In this document: in pieces, positions 47,926 through 60,405 of the stretch | How positions within the stretch are numbered: the stretch's first letter is position 1 | Layout: the number at the start of each line of letters is the position of its first letter | DNA from: Warburgia ugandensis | Taxonomy: Eukaryota; Streptophyta; Magnoliopsida; Canellales; Canellaceae | Length of the DNA stretch: 64,000 bases | Assembly: GCA_035236585.1 (NCBI GenBank) | Contig: CP141137.1 | Location: forward strand, 44,600,057 to 44,664,056 | Reading direction: 5' to 3' | Program-made: the position numbers and the translations under genes | The notes under the pieces: generated by a model | What the model saw: only the letters and a program-made list of their open reading frames with translations | What the model was told of the DNA's origin: nothing | Database searches by the model: none

Positions 47926-50545
47926 TTCAAAAAAGTTGTCACGAACACCTCCATCGGTCATTTTCCTTACCACAACAATTAAGAAAAATAGGTGCCTCTT
48001 TGGGCAAAGATACCTACCACCTTTGGTGGTTAAAGGTCGGGAGGCCAAACCCGTACAACCTCTTAACATAGTGCCCACCAAGCTCATTAGCCTGAACAAA
48101 CACATATCTTAATCCAACTTTCATTAAATCATATATCATCTATCTCATGAAAAACCATGCATTTCCTTGAATCATCTCAAAGCATGGGATTGATGCAATT
48201 TCAAATATAATCATTTCTTTTAAAAACACACAACTACGTGTAATAAAATCATCAACATCATTTTCATTTTCCATATAAAATTATGCATTATGGTTATGAA
48301 AATACATATTCATAAATCACGTGTCTCATTGCAAATATTGCATACTTCTGAATCTAAAATAATGCAACATGACAAAATATGACTTTTATGATAGTCAAGT
48401 AGCCTCAAATCAAAAGCATGATAATCAAATGATTCGATTATTTAAAATCTACATATCTTAGTAAAGTCAATGGCATGCTCAAAATCCCAATGACAAATAG
48501 ATGTTAAAACTACTTACCGCAAACAAGGTTATCCCAATCCTCAAAATGATGAATAAGCATAGTTCGTATCAATGAGCATCTTTGTCAACACATACAATGT
48601 CATTATCTTATATACGATTTCCTAATTGCGACCTATTTGAGCCTTTGATCCCCATTAACATGGTGATCCTGCCTTTGCCAATTTTTATCATGCATATTAC
48701 TTTTCATTTTTATTGAAATGTCAAATCTTGGCCGTTGATTAAAGATCAACAGTAAAGATCATCTAATTGCCCTCAATTCCTATTAATCTCTGACTTATAG
48801 ATAGTTTTCATATCTCAATGTTTTATCTATTGATCCGAGAGTTAGATTAAATATTGATCAATTAGATCAATAGTTCCAAGTCATCCTGATATCAAATCTT
48901 TGAGTCTAGGATCATTAGAACAATCTCACTGCTAAATTAATCTAATTAATAATATAAATAGCCCAATTGTTCTTCTAAGGTTTAATCCATTCTAATATAG
49001 TTTATTTTCTAATTTTTCTATAATTTACTAGGCATAACTAAGATAAAAAAAATGAGTTAGATCATCTGAAAAGGATGGATCAGGTGCATATCTTACATAT
49101 AGAGGCTAATGGACAGTAAGATTGTGATAAAAGGGTCAGATCAGTCACAGCTCTGTAATTTCATGATTGAATAATGGTTGGATCATATGAGGGTTTGTGG
49201 ATTTGATCACGGATGGGACATTAGGTGATAGATCATGGGTTAGATGATGATGTATGTTTAGATCTAATTTTGCTTGATCAAATCCATGGTTTTCATTCTA
49301 TTCGATGGTCTAGATCTATATTTAAGTTTATTTGGATGATCTAACTATTATATCAATCTATTTACTTTTCTAAATCATTTAATTAATCAAATTTTAAGGT
49401 CTCATCACTTTTGAATTGATGGATCTATGTTATTCTATGATTTTTGAGTTTGGATCAATTTAAAATGTGTTCTACTCCTAAATTTTATTGGATAATTATG
49501 TCCATGACGTCAAGGCAAATTCAACAGATGTCTCAGATAAAAAATTGAGTTTTTATTGCTCTTTGAATTGAAAATCTAAGCTTCAGATAAATTTTAATGA
49601 TTCAGATTGAATCTAGATCAAAATAGTGTAAAACGGCATCGCAGGGACACACCACATCGGTGACACACTTCCAGGACACATGCGAGTGTGTCTCCATCAC
49701 CAAGACACACTCGCATCTTGTCACGGCAATAAATGGCACAGGCGGCTCCCGCACGAGCGCAGTTGTGCCCAGCATGTGTGTTCTAGTGCCCGTTTGCCAT
49801 GGTGCATCCTCGGTGCAATGTCCCTCAACGACAGAGTGCTAGGATCGTTCATGTATCTGCGACTTCTCCTGCAAAAGGTTGCTTCTCCCTTGCTCAATAC
49901 TCTTTGCTACGTTTAATTGAAAATCAGTCATCAAGTACACCGTAAGGACCTAGAAGCTTGCCACATAGAAGCTTACCACCTAAAAGCCTGCTAGGGCCTC
50001 TCGCACCTACTCTCATCAGTTACCCTCGTAGGCCACCCTCTTTAGCTGCTAATAAATGTCACTCGGAATAGTCACATCTACTCGGAATGGCGATTAAGTC
50101 CACTTGCAATTGTCACCGAGTCCACTCGGAATCACTTGCACCATTTACAGAGTCATCTCACCACTATTCACCAAGCTATCCTATTACTATTCATCAAGTC
50201 ATCCTACTACTGTTCCCAAGTTAGCCTCCACTCATAGTCATCGAGTCAACTCACAGTAGTCACTGTATCCACTTCCTGTAATTGTTTGTCGAGTCAACTC
50301 ACCATCTATTATCGAGTTCACTCCCAACTGTCACCAAGTCTACTCACCCATATGGATATTTATGAACATTTCATTGGATGTTGATTTTGTTCCCCAAGGA
50401 GTGTCCTTATCAAAGAAATAGGGTTGTAAAATTTTCATGAAAAACAGGAGTGCCCATAATAAGTACCAAGGATATACTCGTATCTAAACAAACATATGCG
50501 ACTACTTTTATGGCGATTCAAACTGTTAGTCTCTAATGCTCCATC
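47926..50545. repeat. L3 LTR-like repeat, copy 3, right part
   Basis: Continues the L3 copy broken by the CACTA element and is collinear with 317-3126, apart from a gap near 49055 where about 200 bases of copy 1 (1445-1655) are missing. Non-coding; the GAGTC-rich array is at 50050-50345. Confidence 0.65.
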
Positions 50546-53500
50546 TAGATTTAAGTATTGAAAAGGAGATCTTCTTCAGAATCTAAATCTTTTTCTAAGA
50601 ACTCTCTCTCTCTATCTCTCTCTCTCTCTCTGAATTTAATCTGTGAAGCTCTGACGGTTTGATAGATGGACTCGTGACAAGGAAACTAGAAAGACAATCC
50701 ATGCCATACAATTTATTCATTATTAAAAATAGAAAAGCCTAGTATGCTTTCTAAAGAAATAATGCAGCAACATTATTACCCGAAAATAAAAATAAAAAAA
50801 TGGAAAAGCAACAATATTAAAGCACATACATAGGGAAGGAAGAAAACACATTGATCCCCTTATTAATTTTTGTGATGTTTATGATTTTAAATTGAAATTC
50901 AGGTGGTCAGTAATCCATCTCTAACCAACAAATTCTAGCATTGCACTTGCAACTCGTATACATTAAGAATTTCGATATCTACCATCCGTATGAGAAGTGA
51001 CATGTTTGTAGCAAATATCACACTAGAAGATGTAGTCTTAATGCAGAATCAAGTCTAAGCTGGCCACCAAAAAATCAAGCATTACAAGTTAAACCTTGAT
51101 TCCCTATTTAAGAAAGCAAGGGTCGCACTGACATTGAAGGGCTGACTCACCTCTCCTCTACTCCGTCTCGAATCCCTCTCAAGCATCGCAGCCCGATCTG
51201 CCGCCTATGTCATCGTAGTCGGGTATGCTATCAATACTTCGTGCCTCAACTGTGGTACTAACCCGTCGATGAATCTATCTGCTGCCTACTACTCTGAGGC
51301 AAAGGGGGTATCTGCAAATCTGCGCAGCCTAGTAAATTGGTTCAAGTACTGCTGAACCGTAAGGCTCCCCTGTGTCAATGAGGAGAACTCCCTCTTCATG
51401 GCATGCAGAGCATGAGGAGGGAAATACCGTGCATCAAATATCTTCCGAAAATCCTGCCAGGAGAATGGTGCTGAAGATGAGGGACGTATCAGCTGCTGGG
51501 CTTCTACCAAAACCCGGCTTCCTCGACCAATAAGTACTAAGCCAATCTAATCTGATCCTCAGGTGCAATCTTCATCCCCGTAAAAGCCTTCTCTACCTCG
51601 AACAACCATCTCTCTACTGCTGCTGGCTCCCCTTCCCCATGGAAGCTAGGAACCATACTTTGAAACCTCTCGAGCTGCTTCGCTGGTGGAACACGCATGC
51701 TCGAGGATCCTTCCTCAGCAACTACCTGTGTGGGCGCCATCGGTAATACATGGGATGACTGTGTTGCTGAATCCTCTGGGACTGCTACAGTCGCCGCCGG
51801 GTGGACAAGGTGTAAGGCCTGCACCTCTGCCCTAACCTGCCTCGAAATATGCTCTGTGAGGTGTGGTAAGAGGCTCTCAACTACACGAGCCGCGATGTCT
51901 GCCCCCTTACTCTGGTGTAGCGGTAGGGGTAAAAGGGGTGGCAACTGGTGGAGCAGGGGTAGACCTGGTCCTTCGTAGAGGAGCCATCTGTTAACAACAT
52001 ATAACCCATAGTGTAAGCATTTCTCCTTTCTCAGTCTAAGCCAACAATGAATGGGCTATCATGCTAATTAGACCCTTAAAGTGGTGATGATGGACTACGC
52101 CTGAGCTCTGATACCAAACTGTGACACCCCGGGTTTTAACATCTGTTTTCCCATGTTTATATGAAAATAGTAATAATTTATTTATAGAAAATAGATGGGA
52201 TCCCAGAACTTAAAACTCATAATTTAAAATTTGTCGCAGCGTCAAGCAAATACCATTTCAGAAAACCCCGAGGATCATTTCACCTCAAAATCACACTGAA
52301 GAATAGAACGAAAAGTAACCATTTTGAGCATGCTCAGAAATTAAAACCACAATAAAATTTTTGCTACTATAAAGATACGTAATAATGAAAGTTCCAAAGC
52401 TCTAGGATCTGTCCAAGATCACCACGTTATCCATGTATAAACATATAACTACTATATAGTGATATGGGTCTAATCTATTAATATATACAATGGCTAAGGA
52501 GAATGCCAAAAAGCCAATACTAGTCCAACCAAAAGTAGACCACTCTATCGGTATCTGACAGTCTCTGTCCTCAAGCCCCCGTCCAACTCCATGCTAGTCT
52601 ACCTTCTTCCCTTTCTGACTGTTGCGCTCTGATTCTGAGGCATTGCAAAACAAAGCAATGCCTCAGCAAGCCATGCTTGTGCAGGTGATATACATTCAAA
52701 ATAACTCAATAAAACAAAGCATGTGGCGTAAGGCATAAAGATCAAAAGATGATCAACAATATATAAAGTCTTAAATCACACGATGAAGGACATACCATGT
52801 CCATGCAATAAATAAGATATCATCAACCATGATATTAGGACATGCACAATCTGAGAAAATCTAGAATCATATGAATGCATGTCAAAAGTATTAAACCTCA
52901 TACACAGTCAAGCCCTATGAGTGTCTCACATACACTCACGACAATGTGGGGTCAGCTCTCTCTACCATCCGCTTTCACCCTTGCACCCTCACGGGTACTC
53001 AGGCACTCAAGCACTCACGGGAACTACGTGCACCACTTTCGCTTTCACCCTCACAGGCACTCAGGCACTCATGGTGTGAAAAATCGAATCCTACCACACG
53101 ATCAATAGTCTCAAATATCAAGTCAGAGCGACTCCCACATGTCAAGAAGACCACAATCAAGTGAATATAACGAAAAATATCAAAAACAGTCAATCTCATG
53201 CATATGGTCATGCATAAATCACATGCCTCAAAAACTCAAAGCACCAAATCGTCCTTTAAGAATCATGGAAAAATTATGAATGAAATCACCTAACTCAATA
53301 TTGCAATATCCCCAAACAACTCGTAACCAATATCAAGGGGTATGCCCTGATGTACCTGTCATGCCATAAATCATGTCATGGTTAACACATATAACCAAAA
53401 TTTAAAGCCTTATCATCTATTGATCAGCTCGATCTGAATCATCTAATAGCATTTAGTAGTTTTACTATTAAAAATTTACTCCAAACTAGATTTTTGTCTT

Positions 53501-54950
53501 AAATCTAGGTCCGCCTTGTTGAGAAGATCACAACACCTCTTTCGGATCGTGATTTGGACCTCTGTAGCTCCTAGAATCAAAGTTTAAATGTTTAAAGGGT
53601 CAAGAAGACCAAAATTCAGCAAATGGGGCCTGCCGCACGCGCGCTTCTGTGGAAGCGCTTCACGTCAGAACCCACTCCAGGGGAGCGGGCGCTTTTGTGG
53701 ACGCGCTCTGCACGTGGGGGACGGAACAGCGCTAGTGGCGCGTTCCAGGCTCACCGCGTGGCATGCACGGGTCGCACCACGTGCCCTACGCGTGGCGCGC
53801 CCTCGTCACGCCACGTGGCACACCATGGACCATGTGTTTTCCCCCGTTCCGATTGCCATTGCCGGAGACGAGGACCGAACTGGTTTGCCATCGCTGGCGA
53901 CCCCAGGTGCTCCATTTTTTGTGACTTTTACACCTTCGAGTTCGGTTTTTCACGTATATTCCATTTCCACCTTCCATTTTCCCAAATCCCACCTAAATCA
54001 ATCATTTTTCCACGATTTTTAACACATTTTGAAAAACTCCCATACTACAGTTTTTTGTGTTTTTCGGCGTCCCTACCCATCCGATCGTCACGAAATTTTG
54101 TGGGTCCTTTCCTCTCCTCATCATACATAATGTGAATGGTCCAGATCTAAATTTGGCATCGTCTCCTCCAATTTTTTTATGCAAAATAGTAAGTATGGAT
54201 TTTTGAATAAACCTACATATTCATGCCTTTTTCTAGCTTTTACAAGTGCATAAACCTTGAAATTAACACAGAAGGGAAGGGTAGAGTGATCCTACCTCGT
54301 TCCCGGCTATTCAAGGGTGGAGAAATCCGCCTCCCCAGTGCGTGATTGTCCACTTAAAGGCAGAGACAATTAGAGAGAGGAGAGTGCGTTTTGAGCACTC
54401 TCTCTCTCTCTTCTCCTTACCTTATATTTTTATTTTATTTTTTTTGTTTTATTATATTATATTATTTGGTTATTTTATTTTATTTATTTTCTCATTTAAA
54501 AAAAAAATCAAAATGTTACAAATATCCACCTAAAAATCGATGAACCCTATCATCTAGCTAAGAAGAAGATTGGATAGTAGTTAGGTCCTCCCTCCCACTC
54601 TCCTCTTCACCTTCATTTTTCCCATTTCATTTCCATGGTTTACTCTTGTTTTTCGATGAGCTACAACGGTGAAAAACCCGTTGGATTCTATGAGTACAGT
54701 AAGAGGAATGATATTGGATCAAAAATCCAAACTGTTCATTGAGTGTTTTTGACTGAAGCCCCTTTGGTTTCATGAAGATCCATTAAGGAATGACACCACA
54801 ATCTGCAAAAAACAGTAATAGTGGTAAGTTCTAAAAATTCTTGAAAATTTTGGCAAAAAGAAACAGTTATTTAGTAGAAATTGAAGAGGAAAAACAAAGA
54901 AAAACTAAAATTTAGCTCATTTTGAACATTCCCATGAAAGCTCTCTCAAG
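50546..54950 (-). mobile_element. L1 gypsy-like retroelement copy 3
   Basis: Same order as copies 1 and 2: a CT tract (about 50600-50630), a non-coding tail, a decayed gag (51190-51987), a leader, a primer site TGGTATCAGAGC (complement at 52105-52116), then the LTR from 52120 upward with the stem-loop at 52635-52666 and a GC-rich block at 53620-53900. The LTR sequence continues beyond 54950 in a form that copy 2 lacks. It begins directly at the end of the L3 copy. Confidence 0.7.
51190..51987 (-). pseudogene. Gag pseudogene of L1 copy 3
   Basis: The start at 51985-51987 matches copy 1. The best-preserved part (51537-51944) covers the N-terminal region and WLFEVEKAFTGMK. A frame change and a stop lie near 51510-51540, after which SWQDFRKIFDARYFP and QQYLNQFTRLRRFA follow in another frame. 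A stop also interrupts near 51290. Confidence 0.8.
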
Positions 54951-55735
54951 AATAAGGTCGGTTGTCTTGCCGGCGATGGCCAGAATCCGGTCACCTTCTT
55001 CGACGACGACGACCCCAAAAAATTGTGAAAAATGAGAAATTTTATGATCTGGACAAATCACACCTAATCTCTTCATTTGTGAAGATGGATCATCAATCAT
55101 GAATCAATTGGTCCTTTAAATTGTGATCGAAAACTTGTTAGTCCATAGGGAAAAAATGAGATCTTAGCATCCGACCTTTAAAAATATGATCAAAAGGTAG
55201 ATCTGGGTAAAATGTAACTTTAATTACCCATCTGCAATGAATTATAACTAAAATGATAAACCAATTATGGAAAATTTAATGGGAGATCCTATCTGACCAT
55301 CCAATAGTCGATAAGTGATGATCGAAGGTCATGAAAGGAGATCAGACTATGAATTATGGTTAAAATCATTGAATTGTGGTAGTTAACTCCTCGTTAAATT
55401 GAATTTTCAGGACAATTAGTTCTTTTGTTCTATATACATGATAGATGTGCATCAAATTGCAATTTCAAAGTAGTGTGGGTATTTGTATCCAAAATAATTG
55501 ACAATTTATGACAACTTACACTATTTACCATAACTTAATATTTTGTTGATGCTACCATTCTTTTATCCATTACTTGTTTGTTCAAATATTTGGGCTTGAT
55601 GTCAACTTTCATGTTGGCCAAAACTCCAAGAAAAGACAAAAATTCTTTTAAAACTCCAAGAAAGGAGAAAATTAAGATAAAAGATAAAAGATTTGTAGGC
55701 CAAAATAACTAAACATAACATCAACATTACCTTGT
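54951..55735. repeat. L1 LTR segment, first of two direct copies around the peroxidase relics
   Basis: The part from about 54515 to 55380 is repeated in the same orientation at about 57695-58560. From 55380 to 55735 no feature is seen. Confidence 0.6.
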
Positions 55736-55737
55736 AG

Positions 55738-56020
55738 CTCCTAATGGGGACCTTCAATCAATTATTTATAAGTTTAGTAGGAAGTGTAGGGAGATGGTTG
55801 CCTTGTCTAGTGCACACACCCTCACTAAACAAGGTTTGTTGCCTTCAGAGACCAGATCTATGTGAAGGAACATTGATCCTTCATTTGTAACTTCTTAGCA
55901 AACTAATTGTCCTCATGCGAGCAGCAATGTTGACGACAACTTGCCCCTTCAAATCCATAAAGCCCCAATCGCAATGGGAACAATTGTTGTCAAGCATTGA
56001 TTGATAGAAGATCTTAGCCC
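55738..56020 (+). pseudogene. Peroxidase relic A, part of the third exon
   Basis: Corresponds to the functional gene from about 20735 to 21020: GAGATGGTTGCCTTGTCTAG (residues around the haem His), then the AGACCAGATCTA and TTGACGACAACTTG segments. Small deletions, substitutions and stops throughout. The haem-ligand block survives as nucleotide similarity only. Confidence 0.8.
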
Positions 56021-56029
56021 CAAGCATGT

Positions 56030-56265
56030 TTACATTTATATAGATAGTAAGGATTATGTTTTCGTAATGGATATCACATTCCTCTTGCCACAGCTTGGAG
56101 GACCAAGCAATTCAATTCCAGTGTCAAGGATATATGCAAGAACTACAACCCCATCTAGAGGTAATAATAACCTCATAACTTCCAGAGATAATGTTGAAAT
56201 GATTATCAACATGTTTGCTTGGAAGGCATTTAGTGTCATGGAGATGGTTGCCTTGTCTAGCTTAC
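56030..56265 (+). pseudogene. Peroxidase relic B, start of the third exon with intron end
   Basis: The CTCTTGCCACAG intron end and following exon start match 20625-20810 of the functional gene (GGACCAAGC, AAGAACTACAACCCCATCTAGAG). It stops within the haem-His motif. Since the 3' half (relic A) lies before it, the order is scrambled, so the two pieces come from a rearrangement or two copies. Confidence 0.75.
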
Positions 56266-56284
56266 TAGTTTAAGTTATCCATAC

Positions 56285-57110
56285 CTCTCCCTAACCTCTT
56301 TATCATGCTCATTGCAGTCTCCATTTCTATTTTAGTGCAACTCTCAATTTCCTTTTATGGAACCACTTGCCCCTATATTTTTGAGAAAGTGAGGCCTAGT
56401 GTGCACTTTGTAATAACCAAGAAACCCAAATAACTGCAGACATTTTCAATTATCTGCGATTCTTTACATATTTGTCTATCTATCTATCTATTTATATTTT
56501 TGTTTTCAATAGATTATGTGGTTTTAGGGTTGTGAGAGGATTTTTCTGAAGGACACTAGGTCATTCATTGGAGAGTAACATGTGCTTGCAAGCAATAATT
56601 CAACCAGAGAATATGACCTTATCAATAACATGAAAAATCCAATCAACAAAGCTTGTGGAAGAAGTGTCTTGTGCTGACATGCAAGAAATTTTTGCTTGTG
56701 ATTTTGTGGATGAAGCAAGTATTATATTCATTTTCTAACCCCATGGTTATGCACGTTAACACTAATATCAACACTAAGGTCCTTTGTCTTTTTCCTAATT
56801 TATCTTATCCTCTTCTCACAGCTTGAAGAACAAAGCTATTTGATGTCAAGGTAGCAAAGGGATGCAAGAACTGCAAGCCCCTCTAGAGCTAATAGTGACC
56901 TTGTATGGTCCAATGAAAACCTTCATGAAATTGTAAGGAAGTTCAATTAGAAGGGATTTAGTGTTGAGGAGATGGTTTCCTTGTCTGTTGCACACACCAT
57001 TGACTAAACAAGGTGTTACCTTTAGAGCTAGGATCAACAAAGGAACTGATATTGACACATATTTTGCAAATTTAGGTAGACAAATTGATTACAAACAGGC
57101 CCAAAGGGTG
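56285..57110 (+). pseudogene. Peroxidase relic C, three exons with introns
   Basis: Exon 1 at about 56300-56410 (CAACTCTCAATTTCCTTTTATGG), exon 2 at about 56525-56715 (GGTTGTGA..., GCTTGTGGAAGAAGTGT) and exon 3 from about 56821 (after CTCTTCTCACAG) to 57110 are in the same order as the functional gene. The retained introns show that it arose by DNA duplication, not reverse transcription. The distal-His part of exon 1 is gone, and stops and frameshifts are frequent. Confidence 0.85.
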
Positions 57111-57690
57111 ATGATATGTCACACCGGTGTCCTAAAGAGTAGATTAAAACATGAATTAACGAGTTAATCTTCACAAATATGGTGAAATAGGATAACCAAA
57201 GTGAAATTTTATGAGAATTCAAGTAATTAAAAAGTAAAAATCAAGAACATTGACAATTGACGATGAAAGGTATTTCCTTAGATAGTGCTCAATGAGAGCT
57301 TCCAAATGACACCAAGAACGCATGAAACGAACACCAGGGCCCAAAGATCAAAGAGTGTTACAATTGATGTGAAGGGGGTCCAAATTGCTAATGGCACCCC
57401 CCTCTAGCTAGCTTAACCAGGTGAGTCACGTGGAAATGGCTCAACATGCTGGAATTGAATTCACTACGTGGAGCTATGCTTCCACTTGTCTGTGGTTTGA
57501 AGAAATAAGGAAAAAGCCATCCCTGACAGCTTTTCCTCAGCTATCTCCCTTCTCCCTGATAGACAATCAAGGGCTAGATTCCTCCTCCTCTGGTGAGAGG
57601 AAATCAGCGACGACTTTGCCCTCTCACCTCATCATTGTTCTCCCATCTTCTTTCTAATTTCTCCTCCCATGGGATTTGCCGGCGACGACG
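57111..57690. other. Unassigned interval after the peroxidase relics
   Basis: No recognisable gene. A short open frame at 57421-57657 has no known motif. It ends in a GCCGGCGACGACG segment resembling the one near 54970-55010 and 58145-58190. Confidence 0.35.
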
Positions 57691-57694
57691 AAGG

Positions 57695-59390
57695 GTGAAT
57701 GTCCACCTAAAAATCGATGAACCCTATCATCTAGCTAGGAAGAAGATTGGATAGTAGTTAGGTCCTCCCTCCCACTCTCCTCTTCACCTTCATTTTTCCC
57801 ATTTCATTTCCATGGTTTACTCTTATTTTTCGCTGAGCTACGACAGTGAAAAACCCGTCGGATTCCGTGAGTACAGTAAGAGGAATGATATTGGATCGAA
57901 AATCCAAACTGTTCATTGAGTGTTTTTGACTGAAGCCCCTTTGGTTTCATGAAGATCCATTAGGGAATGGCACCACAATCTGCAAAAAACAGTAATAGTG
58001 GTAAGTTCTAAAAATTCTTGAAAATTTTGGCAAAAAGAAACAGTTATTTAGTAGAAATTGAAGAGGAAAAACATTGAAAAACTAAAATTTAGCTCATTTT
58101 GAACATTCCCATGAAAGCTCTCTCAAGAATAAGGTCGGTTGTCTTGCCGGCGATGGCCAGAATCCGGTCACCTTCTCTGACGACGACGACCCCAAAAAAT
58201 TGTGAAAAATGAGAAATTTTATGCTCTGGACAAATCACACCTAATCTCTTCATATGCGAAGATGGATCATCAATCATGAATCAATTGGTCCTTTAAATTG
58301 TGATCAAAAACTTGTTAGTCCATAGGGAAAAAATGAGATCTTAGCATCTGACCTTTAAAAATATGATCAAAAGGTAGATCTGGGTAAAATGTAACTTTAA
58401 TTACCCATCAACAATGAATTATAACTAAAATGATAAACCAATTATGGAAAAATTAATGGGAGATCCTATCTGACCATCCAATAGTCGATAAGTGATGATT
58501 GAAGGTGATGAAAGGAGATCAGACCATGAATTATGGTTAAAATCATTGAATTGTGGAATAACTTATCTAAAATGTTAAAAATTGAAACTTCTAGAGGTAC
58601 GCGCTCAATTTGGACCGTTGATTTAAGACCAATGGTTCTAATCTAATTAGATTGTGACCAATTGGTGTACAAATTGCTAATTTAGATATATGAGGTTAGA
58701 TCAATGACATTATGAATAGAGAGCTAGAAGTGATTATAGCAAATTGCATGAAATTCTAAAATTTACTTAGAACTTGTATTCCTCATAGAGGTTTGAGTGT
58801 GGTGTGAATGAAGTTAATAGTTGAATTTTGAGTTGTACCTTAAGTGCTGGTAAGGACCCTAAACCCTTCTTTATCCTTAAATTTTGTCGATCTGTTCCCT
58901 TAAATTAACAGTATGAAGGTGTAGAACAAAAAAATTATCATATTGGTCGAATGAATTATATGAATTGCAATTACTTATTGAAACTGTGATAAAATGGTCA
59001 ATCCCAAGATAGTAAACCTTGAGGGCCTTCCAGTAAGCTATGATGATGCCTTCATAGCAACTTGGTTGCTTGTGACTTAGGTGGAGCCGCTCAAGATGGT
59101 AAACCATGAGGAACGGATTGTGGATTATTGAGCCTTCCAAGATGGTAAACTTGAGGGATGAGCTATAAGGTATTGAGCCTCCCAAGATGGTAAGGATTGC
59201 GGGAAAGGGCTACCTAGTCATTTGGGATCATGGTGGAGCTGGCCAAGATGGTAAACCCTGAGGGATGAGGTGGCAGACTTGAGTCTCCTAAGATGGTAAA
59301 TCTTGAGCGAAAGGGCCGCCTGGTTCTTTGGAACTAGAGTAGAGCAGCCCAAGATGGTAAACCCCAAGGGTCTGGTTGCCTAGTTCTTTG
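57695..59390 (-). repeat. L1 LTR segment, second direct copy, with CAAGATGGTAAACC array
   Basis: The first 860 bases repeat 54515-55380. The rest leads to seven copies of a CAAGATGGTAAACC-like word between about 58995 and 59380, mostly at 40-60-base intervals. Copy 2 of L1 retains only the last of these (29590-29705). Confidence 0.65.
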
Positions 59391-59899
59391 GAAACATAAT
59401 TGAATTCACATGTCAACCTCAGTTTACAGTTTTATGCTAAAACATTTCAAATAATATCAAAATAGAACATGCAAAACTTTAAATTTATATTCTTCGAATG
59501 ATTGAATCTTCATGGTAAACTCATATAAATTGTAACATATAATATATTACAGAATCATATGAATGCATAACTTGTAAATTATGTGAAAGATCCTCCATTT
59601 AACTTGATAATTCAAATGTAATAAGATCCTCAAAATATTAAAATAGTAATAGATTAAATTGCAAACGTCAGCAATCCTGAACTGACAACATCATCATCAC
59701 GTGCACATATGCATCCCAACGAACCCATCAGCCTATTGGTCATGAGTTCTCATCTAAAGACCATCATCATGCCTATCTGTGTGGGGTCACAAAATAGAAA
59801 TCTCAAGGTACACTAGGCTCATGACTAGCTCAATGAAATCATGTGTCTCTAGTATCTAGAGACTAGCTACCATAGCTTTCATGGTGACTGTGGATATGT
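59391..59899. repeat. L3 LTR-like repeat, copy 4, left part
   Basis: Matches 35960-36474 closely and, like it, ends in TGT directly before a CACTA terminus. Confidence 0.7.
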
Positions 59900-60405
59900 C
59901 ACTACTATGGTGATGGGTTTATAAGACGGTTAAAAACATTTTAAGTGTTTAATTTTAGCCAAAATACCCCTAGTTTAGCATTTAATTAGATCATCTAACT
60001 CATCAATTTGAGGATTTTTAGATAAAATAGGAAATTTAACTCAAATTGAACATCCAACCATAAATTATCAAAATTAATGATTAGATGATCGGCCAAGCTA
60101 ATAAAAAATGCCTAATGTACTATTAGATGACTATAATCTATAGGACAGGTTTTCAATAACTATTCTATACTTTATGAGAAATATGGGATGGTTTTTCAAT
60201 AACCATCCTATATTGCTTATATTTTCTTCACAAATCATGTTCTCATTTTTGTTGGTTTCTGTTCATACCCTTGTTATTTTTGAAGCTTAACACTTCATTT
60301 GTTCATAGATTCATACACATCTAATATTTTCAACATTCCACGTTGAACTTCTTGGTGAAATAAAGGAAACATGCATAAACTTAAATTTTTAAAAAAGGAA
60401 CATAT

